64,000 nucleotides of DNA from assembly GCA_021234155.1 (NCBI GenBank), contig JAJEKV010000012.1:9018448-9082447 (forward strand), in the 5' to 3' direction. Positions 22,854-35,212 of this stretch are shown here, one piece after another. Under the pieces are notes generated by a model that had not been told where the DNA came from, did no database searches, and saw only the letters and a program-made list of their open reading frames with translations. Every line of letters begins with the position of its first letter. The first letter of the stretch is position 1. The position numbers and the translations under genes were made by a program. Origin of the DNA: Isoetes taiwanensis (lineage: Eukaryota > Streptophyta > Lycopodiopsida > Isoetales > Isoetaceae).

Positions 22854-24453
22854 TGTGACGCTCCTCGAATCCATACGATGCTCCCATCATATAAATACGG
22901 GAAATTCCCCTCCCATGGCGAATCCATTACCACGGAAAGGCCCTCCGTCTGACTCGGACCACTTGTGATGGCCAAGTGTCCGGGTGAAGGACACGGAGGT
23001 GTCATTCGTCCCACGCCTTCTATGGAAATCCTATATAGCGGAAGCGTACATACATGTTAGCACCTAGCAACAATACTAAATAGTAATATACCACCACGAA
23101 GGGTGGCCCATCATCATCAATACAACTAATAACAGAATACCAGCATAACAAAGGAAATACACCATAACTAAGTGCTCTACCCCGGGCTTAGACTCCATGG
23201 GGGCGACTGACGATCAGGGCCTCAAGATAACAGCAGACAGAGGTACAACATGGCATTGGCTGGCATAAGACAATGGCTAGGGTAGTCCACTCCATCCGCC
23301 CCTCCTGTGCACACTTTGCAGATAGGCTGAATCATGCTATGACGTGCTTGTAGCCCTCCAGAGACGCAATCCCAAGGAATCACCCTTCGGGACTACTTCG
23401 GGTTACATCTCCCCGGTCTGATGAGGCAGGTCAGAGAGGCGTCTCCTCCCCGAGTATGACGGATCCCTGGGTGTGCTAGAGAACACATGCCCCCTAAGTG
23501 ACCCCCGCATCTGTACCCGACTTACTCCCCTAAATCTAAAGGTCAGCTCACCAACCCGTTCGAGCCTAGGATGGCCATTTACGACTCACGCCCTCCGGCC
23601 CAGAGAGTGTCAAACCCATACCCGGCCCACACACAGTGACCGGCTATAAGCCTAGCACACTATAGGAGTCCTGTAGCCGCGCTAGGCAAGAACCCACCCC
23701 CGATTCGTCCTCATACTCGTTATCTGGTGCTGAACCACATCATAGCATCCACAGCCAGGTAGGCTCTTGTGCACAGGCCGCAATTACTGGATTTTAAGGG
23801 TTCTATCTAGGAACATCTCTACTTCTAGATGGCCTTTAGGTCTCTACCCCCCTTTTACCCATACAACACAGGAGGAACAGAAAGGAAGCTATCCTTATAC
23901 ATCCATCCATCCATAGCTTCGAATAGAACATAAAATAGAGATTAACCATACATCTATTCATACAAGGGTTAATCCTAGCTACCTTCTGAGCATACAAGGA
24001 TTAGTCCTATGACTATCTAGGAATCCAAGCTATCTACGTACTAACCGGGATCATAGCTAGCTCTACTATCCCTCTGGTTCTCCATCCTTCTGGCTGGAAC
24101 AGGGTGGAACAACAGCTCCTCCTCCACCAACCTCCCCCAATTTGAATTGGGGCAAATGGGGGTACAAAACCCGAATTTGGATCCCAAGTTAGCAACTCTC
24201 ACTTGCCCAATCGATTTGGGCCAGGTGGCAACTCTAGATTGGTTAATATTAGCTAATCTGGTATTTTAGCCCTTTTTAATATTAGGTTAAGCCCTAAATT
24301 CAAATTAGGATTTTGGGTTAGGTTTCCACTTTAATGATTAATTATTAACATAGCTAACCTTAGCTTATGAATAATTAATGTGCCATTAATGATTCATAGT
24401 GACGTGTCATGTATTTATACTTAAAAAGGCATATAAATATGTGGAACGTTACA
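22854..24453 (-). repeat. 5' LTR
   Basis: 1,600 bp, TG..CA ends, next to the PBS. It contains a near-palindrome ATACGATG..CATCATAT close to its end, which is perfect in the related LTR at 60,181-60,200. Confidence 0.9.
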
Positions 24454-24458
24454 TTTGC

Positions 24459-25030
24459 ACAGTTGGGGCAGGGACATTTTGAAGCTTGCCTGGGGTTGAA
24501 ATAACCATTCGAATCATTGATAATACAAAGCTTAGTGGGTTCGTGATTTCTGACAATGGACTAGTGATTGATTTCAATGTATCCTGTCGTTTTGTGATCA
24601 TCCGCACCCTCTTTTTGGCAGGCCAAGATCTGGCCTTCCTGTTTTATGCCCATACATTCGATGGTCGCCTTCTGTTGATCCCGAATGATATCAAAAGCCT
24701 TAGTTAACTCTCGCATTTTCTGCCATGCAAGATCCTTTTGCGCTTCTAGTTTGAAGATCATTTTCCAATCCTTGTAATCCTGGGTTACTGAGCCATTGTC
24801 TCTTGGATTCGTCAGAGCATTCTTGCTCGTGAAAACTGTCTGTCTAGGCCTCATTGTAAAGCAGTAAGAGTTGAAGACTGGGTCTAGGTCTAAATCTTGC
24901 CAGGATCTTAAGCCAAAGATCCAGCAGCAAAGACGGATTACCCAAAGATCGGCCTCCAAAAGAAGCAAATTGTTTGAGAATGTGTGGTCTCGAATAACCG
25001 TCTCAAGAAGATGTAGAATTTGCATTGCGG
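24459..25030 (-). pseudogene. Uncharacterised reading frame, upstream part
   Basis: A minus-strand frame open over most of 25,025-24,459. A Met near residue 58 (MRPRQTVF) is a plausible start; the following 95 residues are charged and helical (EAQKDLAWQKMRELTKAFD). One stop (TAG near 24,560) then a Cys-rich end (KCPCPNC) leads into the target site of the LTR element and continues at 15,355. Family unknown; the layout (helical start, Cys cluster) is compatible with a gag-like protein. Confidence 0.4.
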
Positions 25031-25423
25031 ATCGGGATTTGTCCTTCTTCTGAGAAAGACATGACTCCTATAGGATCCCTATCAATGTTACTTCTAAGTC
25101 TAAAAAAAACCTAAGGTAGCTCTATCTTTAATAGCTGTCAAACTTCACACTCTAATGATGAGAAATGACTGGGGTGACCGAATTGTGCTTCTAGAAAACA
25201 AACTTTGGAGAATAGCAAAGGTCAGAGACTCAGCCTCATCCATCGAGGTTGGCTCCCATTTTGAGGTGCCAGCTCCAAAGACCCACCCCCAACCCCAAAT
25301 AGGATTTTTCACCTAGTGGGAATAAAGGCATTCAAGATATTGCGCTAAAACGTACAAGGCTAGCATAGACTTTCTTTTTTTAAGGCTTAATAACCATTGA
25401 ATTTTTTCTTTCTAGCAACAATA

Positions 25424-25560
25424 TATAGCACAATAACAGGGGGTTTTCTTTCTATTTTTTGTAAGCTTTTCAATATGGTTTTGCTATGATTTGGTTGATG
25501 TTTTCATTTGACTATACTAAATAGTAATTTTAGAGTGCACCTTTTCTTGGCCGTTGATTT
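25424..25560 (+). mobile_element. Helitron-like 5' terminal block, copy c
   Basis: Starts A|TATAGCACAATAACAGGGGG and shares the CTAAATAGTAATTTTAGAGTG block with the other copies. A hairpin and MITE follow at 26,866-27,196 just as in copy b. Confidence 0.5.
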
Positions 25561-25569
25561 TCAAAAAAA

Positions 25570-26020
25570 AAAAAGAAAAGAGATTGTGTGTTGTACGTTA
25601 ATATTAGATAAAGGCTAAAAAAAGAGAGGTTGTGTGGTTGTATGTAAATATTAGATAAAGGTTTGGCTGATTTGGTGATGAATCTTAAATATCTCTCTCC
25701 TCGAGTGTCCATTTCAAGCGATGCTTGGTGCTTTGGAAAGCCCTTGTAGTAAGCTTTCCAAGGATGTATGGCATCAGGTAATTATTTCTCTACTCCAGTC
25801 CCAGAATTGGGATTATATATTTCGGCCTCTATGGTTACCATCAGTTTTGGCGTTGTTTCAATCTCAGATATCTTCCACCTCGAGTGTCCGTTTTGAGCAA
25901 TTTTTGGTGCATTGGAAAGCTCTTATAGTAAGCTTTCTGATGGTGTATGATATTAGATGGTTTTCTTTGTAATTCAGTCCCGTAATTAGGATCATGCATT
26001 TCGGCCTCCATGGTTACCAC
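25570..26020. repeat. Tandem duplications of ~45 and ~179 bp
   Basis: A ~45-bp unit (ttaatattagataaagg) is doubled at 25,575-25,665, and a ~179-bp unit containing cctcgagtgtcc is doubled from about 25,699 and 25,878. They lie inside the putative Helitron-like copy c. Confidence 0.65.
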
Positions 26021-26865
26021 CCGTCGACATGCAATCTTGCTCTCAGTTTCTTGCTTCTATGGCCTCTTCAGCACTTCCGCCTAATTGTCATCTCAATTGC
26101 TCATGCCCCCTGCTTCCATGGGTTCGTAGCAAATTGTATTATTACAATATTTATTTTATTAGATGCTTTGTGTACATCTCAGTGCTTTGTAGTTTCTAAC
26201 CGCTTTGTAGTTTCTAACCAAGAATGAAGGATTATAAAATATATATAGGTCCACATCATGATATTTGAAGCAGTCTTCAATTCTCACCCCTTTATTATAA
26301 TCTGCACAGATTCTGAAAGTCCATCTAAGATGCTTGTCGCATTCAAATGTCTCAGAGTGATCAGGTTTGGCATGCGCAGTGGTGAATAAAGCTTGTTGGT
26401 TTAAAACTATTTGTTTGCTTTGTTAATTTTTTTAAAATTTATTTGATGGAAATCAATGGCTGGCTTCTGCATGACACAGATTTTTCGCAATGGGAAGCTT
26501 AATTGGTCAATGATGTCTCTTGTATCAAGCTTGTATACTATGGTGGTTTTGAATGCCAATAGTTCTCTTAAGTGTTATATTTTGATATTGATATTCAAAT
26601 ATTATATTTCTGAATTTGGAAACCACGTGTGGACCTATTATGATTTGACCCTTAAATATGGGCCGTGTAGAACTTCAATGTCAAACTTGCAAAACTACTT
26701 TTTATTGCTCGGGATATCTTTCTTATATCTTTCTTGTTGTTTCTTTCTGGTATTTCATTCTTTTTTATAAGTTATATTGTTTCTTTGCTTATTCTAGTAT
26801 TTTCATGGCTATTTTTTTATATCTATACATACCCTTTTCTCTAATTTGTACACCACCTTTTCGTA

Positions 26866-26880
26866 GGCCGCGAAGGGGCC
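26866..26880. other. GGCC..GGCC hairpin
   Basis: Counterpart of the hairpin at 14,366, again just before a MITE of the same family. Confidence 0.5.
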
Positions 26881-26899
26881 AAATGTTTTTTTGAATTAA

Positions 26900-27196
26900 T
26901 ACAAACCATTATATCCAACACTTTAAAATTAAATTCCCCCTGAAACCCCCTTTAGTTTGGGTGCATATTCACACGGGGTGACGGAGGGCAGGGAGAGCCC
27001 CTAAAATCATATAATACGTATAAAATCAACACCATTTAGTATATTCCCTCAAACCTTATAGTATTTCGCAAACCTCGTTATAGAGTACATCAAAATTTGT
27101 ACAAGAATACCCCACAAACGAGGATCGCTATCTACGATCTAGATCAGGAAATATTGAGTAAATATGCCCATCTGACAGCTCTCGATGCCCGGAGTC
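26900..27196. mobile_element. Truncated copy of the 384-bp MITE
   Basis: Homologous to 14,401-14,698 along its whole length (for example TTTGGGTGCATATTCACACGG and CCCCACAAACGAGGA) but lacks the right terminal arm; the tandem-unit array starts immediately after. Confidence 0.65.
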
Positions 27197-28098
27197 AATA
27201 ATGATTAGAGCAAATACTTAACTCCCATGGCAAATTTGGTCAGTTGTAGACCTTTTTCAGGCAAAGATATCTGTGAGAATAGACTTATGCAAAAGAGTTG
27301 AAGCCCAAGCAAGAAAACAGAGGAGAAAAAGTGGGTGTAAAAGTGCCAGAGAATAGAGAATTGGAGGATGCAGAGTTTGAAAAGGATAAATACTTACGAA
27401 GGTATACATGCTAGTTTGGAATTTAATATAATTAGGGGAAAAACTCTGAAATAATTGCTAAAATTAACAAAACGCCCCTAGTTTTGGGGGTATTTTAATG
27501 GAAATGATCATAACTTTTTTGTGATGATCCAAAATGAGAATGAGTCTTTCAGAGCTATTGTAAAGGAGGATGAGATCTTTCCATCAAAGGTAAGATCATA
27601 TAAATCTGATACGACTCATTGTATAAGGAAAACTATACAACAGCATCACAACTGAACAACAACATCTTTTTTTTTTTTTTTTTTTTTTTTTTTGAGAGAG
27701 AGAGAATGGGGTTTTTTTCATTAATTATAGAAAAAGGTACAAGAAGTTAAGTGATCCATAAATTTGGCCACCCAAAATTAAACATGGAAGCATAATTAAC
27801 ATATATAAAAGTTGTGCTGTAGCCATAGCAGAAAAAGTTTGAAAATTTTGAAAATTTGAAGTAGTAATCAGCCTTGTGAGAGGCTGTAAAACTATAGTGT
27901 TGTTCCTGGGTTGAACCATCATTGTATCAAAATTTCTCAAGTGGATTTGAGGTAGCATTCTGAAGACAAAATCCTGTATATCCTGTTGATGTTCCTGCAG
28001 CAGTGATATTGTTGGATATGCAGAGCAGGTGGAATGTAGAAATAAGCATAGTCATAAAGGGAGTGTGATAGGAATATAGTTTAAGGATTGGGAATTGT

Positions 28099-28973
28099 CT
28101 AGGGAATTGGTTGAAAATGATACGTGTGAAGGTAGTCATGGTTGGCTTGGAAGTGTGGCTGCAGAATCAGAGTGTTTCCATTTCCCCAGTCTAGCTCTTG
28201 AACCAAGGTGTCAGAGTTGGTTGTAGACATCAGTATGATCAAAGTGCTATATGCATCTGCCAAGCATCTGTGATGATAGTAGCATTCTCTGTAGTACTGA
28301 AATTGCTGGTCTGTCATTCTTCTGCTGTTGCTTTCCATGAACCACCATAACTGAACCATTAGGTAGGTACTCCTGCAAAATTCTATGGCCCAATCTATTT
28401 CATGATCTGGGATATCTGGTATATCAATATCTGTAATGCCTCTGACTAGGCCTCTCCACATATCATCCTCTGTATACTGAATGTCATGCACTAATCTCTG
28501 CCCTGGGAAAAGTCTGTATTCAGCTGGCTCAACAGACGTGACAAAATCTCTGCTAAGGCTCATCATGTAGTCTAGCAGAAAGACATTCAATGTCAGTAGG
28601 AGTAGCATTACAGTATAGTTTAAACAGATGATGATGGCCTATAAAGTTACCAATAGTATGCCATTTATTATCTACAGAATCTTTATCTAAATGCATTTGA
28701 CTAGTTGCAGTCAATTCAATGTCATACATAACCTGAGTTTTTATCCAATGTGTGGACAAATTTTTGCCTCCATAATGACATCTATTTCTATGCTTCCATA
28801 CATTCCACAATGAGAGAATTTTCAAAAGCATCATCATTCATCATAAAATCCAACAGGGTAGCAGGGCAAACAATGTTGAAAGAATTTTCAAACCATAGCC
28901 AGAAAGGAGTAAGTTTGGCACACCCAAAAATGTGTTCAAGAGTTTCTGCATAGCCACATAACCTAGGGGGCAA
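28099..28973 (-). pseudogene. LINE ORF2 C-terminal part with zinc-finger-like RVT domain
   Basis: Continues ORF2 in shifted frames. CGYAETLEHIFGCAK completes the zf-RVT Cys/His cluster begun near 29,000 (LPPKISYFVWLIANKSVPNL). The block IL.LWNVWKHRNRCHYGGK is the usual end of plant L1 ORF2. A further 169-codon open frame to 28,099 (acidic, Trp/Tyr-rich, SLSRDFVTSVEPAEYRLFPG start) follows. It is not an RNase H that I can recognise and may be an extra C-terminal domain or 3' sequence. Confidence 0.6.
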
Positions 28974-31792
28974 TTAGAGTTCAGAGAGTTGGTAGTTTGT
29001 TTAGAATGCCTGGAGATCATTTCCAGGTTTGGCACACTTTTATTTGCAATAAGCCAAACAAAGTATGAGATTTTTGGAGGCAGGTAAGAATGCCAAATGT
29101 TTGTGAAAAGCCCAGTTTCAGTGTCTTCCGAGAAGCCCCAGTACACTTTTGCCTTTGAAGGCATATTAGGCTTGTTTAGGCATTTGTAGACCTTTGAGAC
29201 ACTGTAAATGGGTTTCCCCATAAGATTCCAATCATTAATAATGGGATTATCAATGAGATTTACAGTGCTGACCTTCTGCATTATATATTTGAAAAGAATC
29301 TTGTCAGATGAAGTACCTCTGATCTTGTGCTTCAGATTGGTCCAGGAGATCCATCTTGTCTGATCCCATAGATCTCCAAGACTAAGCACATTGCACTCTT
29401 TCCATTTCTTATACAGCTTATAATGTCTGATAGCCAGAGGAGTAGAGCTGTTTCTAGAGAGGTTAGAGTTCCAAAAAATACTCGTGTTGAGGTGGCTTTT
29501 CTCCAAGTTAGTATGCTCAAAAGTCAAATGAACCTTATTCCAAGCCACAATCATGTTTCTCATGAGAGGAGAGATAGATGAGGCAGGCTACAGAAATGTA
29601 AAGGCAGAAGAGGGCAAACTATGAGAGATAGAAGCATGCTTTTTAGGATGGCTACAAGAAAGCCAGTGATTGATGAATATAGAAGCTGGATTGTTATTCA
29701 TGAACAAAGATTTCCAGATATATTTGCCTGCTAGAGCATAGCTTTGTAAAATTAGATTCTTACAGCCAAGACCACCTTGAATTTTGTTTCTGGTAATTGA
29801 AGTCCAATTGACCATGTGATGATTCCCCCAAATGAAATTTCTGACTATCCTCTCAATCAGATGATAGATACATTTAGGAGCAAGAAGTGCAGAGGAGAAG
29901 TAGATGTGGGAGGCTGCAATGACTGAGTTTGCAATTATGGTTCTTCCAGCCAATGAAAGACAGTTCCCATAGTTGCCAAGCTTCTTTCTTATCTTTTCAA
30001 CAATGGGAGTCCAAAGACCTTTAAGACTAGGATTGAGTGATAAAGGCATACCTAGAAGATTTGTAGTCTCAGTAGCAGTCATGCATTTAATTCCTGCAAT
30101 ACTATCAGTATCCAAATCACCAATGATAATGCATTTGTTCCTGTTTAAATGGATCCCAGAGGCAGCTCCAAAATTATGGATGGTCAGCAGGAAAGTGTCA
30201 ATGATAGTTGAATCATTTTTGAGGAAACTCAAAGAGTCATCTGCATACTGGAGAATTGCAAGATTTGTGTTGTTGTCAGGGAGAGTTAGGCCAGTAATTT
30301 GTCCACTAGTTTGAAGGTGAGAGATAACTCTGGTTAGCATCTCTGCAACTGCTAGAAAAAGGTAAGGGGCAAGAGGGCACCCTTGTCTGACACCTCGAGC
30401 CAGAGGGAAGAAATATCCAGGGGATCCATTAACAAGTACAGTAGATTGAGATCTGGAATTTAGCCCCATAATAAGCTTAATAATCTTATCAGTAAATCCT
30501 AGCTTCTTGAGAGAGAATTGAAGAAAGTCCCATCTAACCGTGTCAAACGCTTTTGAGAAATCCAGCTTCAGCAAGATGCAGTTCTGATTGGTCAATTTAT
30601 TCCAGTGCATCCCTTCCATGGCAGCAATATAATTATCAAGGATATATCTATTGGGAAGGAAAGCAGATTGGTTGGAGCTAATGACCTCTTGAAGGTGAGA
30701 CTTGACCCCGTTTGCTATAATTTTAGCACAGATCTTGTAAGTAGAGTTTGTCAAAGAAATAGGCCTCCAATCAGAGAAAGATTGAGGATTGTCAATCTTT
30801 GGGATTAAGGAAATGAGGCCAGCAGAAAGAGCAGAGTGCAAGTGATTCGAGTTCCAGAAACCTTTGATCATATACATAAGATCATTTTTAATTATGTCCC
30901 AGAATTTGATGTAGAATTCAGGTGGCAAGCCATCAAGGCCAGGGCTTTTCTCTTTGGCCAAGCTTTTGAGAGTTGAAAGTATTTCATCAACAGAAGGGAT
31001 GGCCTCTAAAGCATGAGACATAATTCTGTCACTGTTTAAATTGTTATCATTAATCAAATCAGTGAAGGAATTGGCTTCAGCAGATTGCATAGGGGTGTCT
31101 GTAGGATGAGAGAAGATATTGGTATATTTGGAGCAGAAGTAATTGGATATGTCCTTTTGATCCTCTAGATTATTACCATTCTCATCCTTGATAGAAGAAA
31201 GCTGACTTTTTAAAAGTCTGGATCTGGCCACCCTATAAAAGAATTTTGAGTTACCATGGTCCATTTTTGAGAAATATTTGAGCTTACATCTGATTGAAGA
31301 ACCTTTGGCCTCTAATTCTTCAATGGTTTTAATGCTCATTTCAAGGTTCCCTTCTTGCCAGTGAAGGTCAATGTTTAGAGGGTCATCTTGGAGTTTCAGT
31401 CTAACTTCTTTCATTTCTTCTAAATAAACTCTTTTTTCAGCAATCTTACTGTCATGAAGGTGTTTTGACCACTGCTTAATCCAGGACTTGGACTCCTTTA
31501 GATTAGAATAGAATGATCTCATAGAATTTGTAAATCTGACTCTCGGAAGAGAGTTGTAAAATGCAGTGAAGTCTCTACAGAAGATGTCAGAGTCAAGAAG
31601 GGAACAGTTTAGCTTGAAGGGAGTATTTCCATGTCGTGATAGTGAGCATATGTTTAGTGATGAGGAACTGGGGCTGGTGGTCAGAGATGGAGGTGCATTC
31701 ATCACTATGGACAAAGCAGTTGTCCCAGAAATCATTATGAATGTTGTTGATGTAGTATCTGTCCAGTGCACAGTAAACCCTGTTGTTCCCAT
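28841..31792 (-). pseudogene. LINE ORF2, reverse transcriptase part
   Basis: Reverse transcriptase that would copy the LINE RNA at the nicked target. Motifs in order: KEKSPGLDGLPPEF, DWRPISLTNSTYKICAKI, KLDFSKAFDTVRWDF, GVRQGCPLAPYLF and the catalytic QYADDSLSF, all intact. The frame is open from 31,792 to a TAG at 29,588, and continues in the same frame to 28,841, so a single nonsense change splits it. A frameshift near 31,640 separates it from the endonuclease. Length and motif order match plant L1. Confidence 0.9.
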
Positions 31793-32360
31793 TTTGTTTA
31801 TTTGACCAAGAGTAGGCAGAAGTGGAGAAAGGAATATGCAGTAAAAAATGCCTGTCTAACAGATGGCCCCAATGAGTTCTCTCCTCTGTGGACATATTTA
31901 AATCTCTGCCAATTTTCATATCCCATGTAGGAGTATTGTTGAAGTCACCTGCCATGATCCAAGTTTCACAAGTTTGAGTTGATAGCCAATTGTTTATAGT
32001 AGGCGAGGTGGTAGATCTGATCCTAGAATCTGTAGAGGCATAGATGTTAATGATTCCAAATATGAAATCATTGTTTCTGAGAATAACAGATTGCCAAGTT
32101 TTACAGGGACTGTTATAGATCAAGCTATGATCAAGATGTTTCCATATGATGCAGAGACCTCCAGAGGTGCCTGTAGCTTCAATCCAAATCGAGGAGAATC
32201 CAGGGCCAATCCAGTCTGCCAGGTTTGAGCATTCAAAATTTGGGAGTCTAAGCTCCTGGAGAAAGATAATGTCTGCATCATAATTTCTGATTTGGGAAAT
32301 TGCCCTTCTTCTCTTCAGGAGACCTTTTATTCCTCTGAGATTCCAACTAAGAATCTTCAT
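31593..32360 (-). pseudogene. LINE ORF2, apurinic-type endonuclease part
   Basis: N-terminal endonuclease/exonuclease/phosphatase fold that nicks target DNA. MKILSWNLRG starts it; QELRLP, GDFNNTP and SISDHQPQ carry the catalytic Glu, Asp/Asn and His. It begins 39 bases after ORF1. The natural continuation (GNTPFKLNCSLL) is in another frame, so one frameshift near 31,640 breaks ORF2. Confidence 0.9.
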
Positions 32361-32398
32361 GGTGAGGAGGAGGATAGCAGCAACAAAAGATAAGGTGT

Positions 32399-35212
32399 TT
32401 AAAAATGTTTCCTAGATCTCAGCCTAGTGTTTGCTGCAGGAGTGCTGAGAGTGGCAACTCCATGAATAGTCTTTTTCTTTGCTTTCTTGCCTTTAGATTT
32501 AGCAGTATCAGAGGAATTGTGATGAGGTGTAAGGAAGGCATCATCATCCCAGAAAATGTTATCATCGAGGGTATTTTTGAGAGCATTCTCCTTGTCAGAA
32601 TCAGTGTCATCAGAAGTTATGTCAACAGAATTTTTATCCTCAGAAGAATTATCATGGTGATGGCACCTCCAAAATTTAGATTTGCAGCAGTCTATGTCAG
32701 CAGAGTTTGTTAAAGCTGAAGAGATGGAGTTTATAGAAGTAGCTATCAAGGTGTCTCTTTTATTATTATTAATAAAAGAATCAAACTTAGAGTTTACAAT
32801 GGAAAGATCTTGCCTGGGAATAAGTTCAGCCTGTTGTGTAACATTTTTTGTTGACATTTGCACATTATTCTGAGCATCCATTGTTGGAATAACTGTTGAT
32901 TCCTGAGCATCTTCATTTAGCAGAGTTTGTTCCCAGCGGGTTGATATGTCTTTGGCACTGTAATCATCACTGATCTTTACTACATCTGACACTTGTTCAG
33001 GAGTTTCTGATGGCATTTCTGACACTGCAACCAATTCCTGAAGTTGTGAAGCTATCTCAGGGGAAATGGTACCACGTTGAGGAGGGGGAATAATAGTGGG
33101 AGATAAGTCTAAAAGGTCTACATTTGGCTTGGATGGTTCATGGTCAATTCCAGATGGAGGAGATGTAAGCATGATAGGATCAGAGGGGAAAATAGGATGA
33201 GAGTTGGCTTGAGGGATGGTAAGTGAGGATCTGCTGATATGTGAGGGTGGCTTAGCTACCAAAACATCAACAGAATCTTCAGAGATCTGTGCTAGAATGG
33301 CATAAGTATTTGAGACCTTCAAATCATTAGAATTACCATTAACCACTGCATGGTCTTCAGGATGATTATCTTTTTCAATAGCAGGATCATTATGATGAGA
33401 TTTAACTCCATTTGAATGATCAGTTGAGAGATCTCTGCTTAAGTCTGGAGGAGTCTGAGCTTTTGAAGCTATATCTTGCATGTTTATATGCTTGAGGAGA
33501 CCATTACCTTTTTCTTTAATTAATGAAACCACATTCAATTCTTCTGCAACAGGCTTTCTCATCAACTTATCTGATGCTGTGCAAGTCGAGTCCATTTTGA
33601 TTTCAATTTGAGAAGCCTGTGAACTTTTGGTTGGTAAGGACTGGACACTGGTTACTTTCTTAGAATCCTTTAAAATGCAAGAAAGTGTTCTGTGCAAATC
33701 TATCTTTGCAGGCAATAGAGGGGCCTTGCCTTTATTTTTTAACATGATTCTGTTGTGCTCAATATTTGCTTTGTTGATTTTTAAAGCAATTTGAGAGGAA
33801 TCTGCAGCTGATTTTGTATTCTGATCCATTGGCATATTTTCCTTTCCCATGCTGACTGGTGGCAGATTTTCTTTGATGTAAATTCCTTTGTTCAAGACTT
33901 TAATTCCCATTTGTTTGTCAGGGAGTGAGGAGCTGTAGGAGATCTGAGATCTTTGTGAATTTTGAGAGAACTGTAGCACTTTTTTTTTTTTTGCTTCTTT
34001 CTGCTTTTGAATTCTTCTTGTACTGCCATTAACTCTTTTCCAATCATGGTGAGGTTTTGGAGTATCATGACCTTCCATGTCTTTAGCCAGATCAATTTGA
34101 GAAGTGATTATATTATCCCTGTAAGATCTATCTGCAACATCTTGATTTAAGGGTACAGAAAATGACTGTATTTGATCTGAATTTTTACAAGAAGTTGATT
34201 CTCTGTTAACAGCCTGCTGAAAGCAATCACTGCCACTGTTATGCCTCGAGTTACATTTTTGGCAAAAGTTTGGAAGACCTACCCATCTTAGTTGCAGGAT
34301 AGATTTTTTACCAAAGAAGTCAAGGAAGGGAAGTTCAATGGGAATGACTTTTGTGATATCAAGCTGGACAAAGCATTTGGGAGGTTTGTATGGGGAATAT
34401 TCAGTGGTCAGGTAAGTGCCAATTGTGTTAAAGATTGAGGAGAAGCAATCATCATTCCAGTATATAGGGCTGAGCTCACGCATTGTGACAGATGCTACAT
34501 GGAAATTGTTGAACTCATTCAAAGGCAACTTGGCATTCCATTTTGTGAAGGAGAGTTGAAATGTATCACAGGTGGAGGTACCAAGTTTGAGAAGGAAGTT
34601 TGAGGTCCTCGAGCAGCCACATTCAACCAGAATATAGGGATAATTTAGCCAATAAATGGAGTTGATGACAATACCTTTATGGAGTCTTAATAGGTGGTCC
34701 CAAAGTTTCTCGATTTTCATTCCAACAGAGTCTACTTTGACTATAACAGCAATTTTTTACAGAGACTCAATTCTAGAGGCAACCAAAGGTGAGTTCAAAT
34801 GAATACCTCTAAAAAGCTGAATGTTGGTAGGGGCCCGAGACTACTCAAAGTCAGAGGCCAATTGTTCATCCGAAATTATTGGGAGCCTTGGCCTCGGAAA
34901 TAAAGGAATTGGTACTCCATTGGCATCCAGAGTTGGCAGAGTTTGAGATCCTCTTTGATCCAAGGCAAGAGTGTCCCAGTTTGGAGCAAAGTAGCTGAAG
35001 TGGTGCATTTCTATTACCTTAGGATCCGGGTTAGAGAAATCCCCAAATTTGATAAATTTTGAAGGATCAAGATGGAATGCACTTAACTGAGCAAGAAGAT
35101 CGCCTCTTGTAGCAGCGGGAAGGAGCATGAAGTTGTGGAGAATCGGGAGGGAAATTGAGTTTAGGGCTGACAAGTCAAGCAATGGTTTATTTTTTTGGGG
35201 GAATTTCGCCAT
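32399..35212 (-). pseudogene. LINE ORF1 (DUF4283 and CCHC zinc knuckle)
   Basis: RNA-binding ORF1 protein of a plant L1. The frame runs for about 937 codons from 35,212 with two in-frame stops: TAG at 34,841-34,843 and TAA at 34,757-34,759. The stretch spanning the second stop to about residue 290 is the DUF4283 fold (KLWDHLLRLHKG; WVGLPNFCQKC), followed by a zinc knuckle C-x2-C-x3-H-x5-C (CQKCNSRHNSGSDC). A long polar, low-complexity C-terminal half follows. Reading through the stops gives normal sequence on both sides, so these are point mutations. Confidence 0.85.

Larger units (their letters stand above)
15361..24453 (-). mobile_element. Complete LTR retrotransposon, 9.1 kb, without gag-pol (LARD-like)
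   Basis: Two direct LTRs of 1,579 and 1,600 bp bound the element. TTTGC at 15,356-15,360 and 24,454-24,458 is a perfect 5-bp target duplication. The PBS and polypurine tract place transcription on the minus strand. The LTRs differ by only a few percent by eye plus one ~25-bp deletion, yet the 5.9-kb interior has no frame above about 110 codons and no recognisable gag, protease, integrase or RT. Ageing since insertion cannot explain that, so it was probably mobilised by proteins of a partner element. Its LTR, PBS and leader match the histone-bearing element at 59.2-64 kb. Confidence 0.9.

Noticed and set aside
22784-23014. Open frames inside the LTRs (also 15,294-15,521)
   Set aside because: They lie in LTR sequence, match each other only because the LTRs are copies, and have no known motif.
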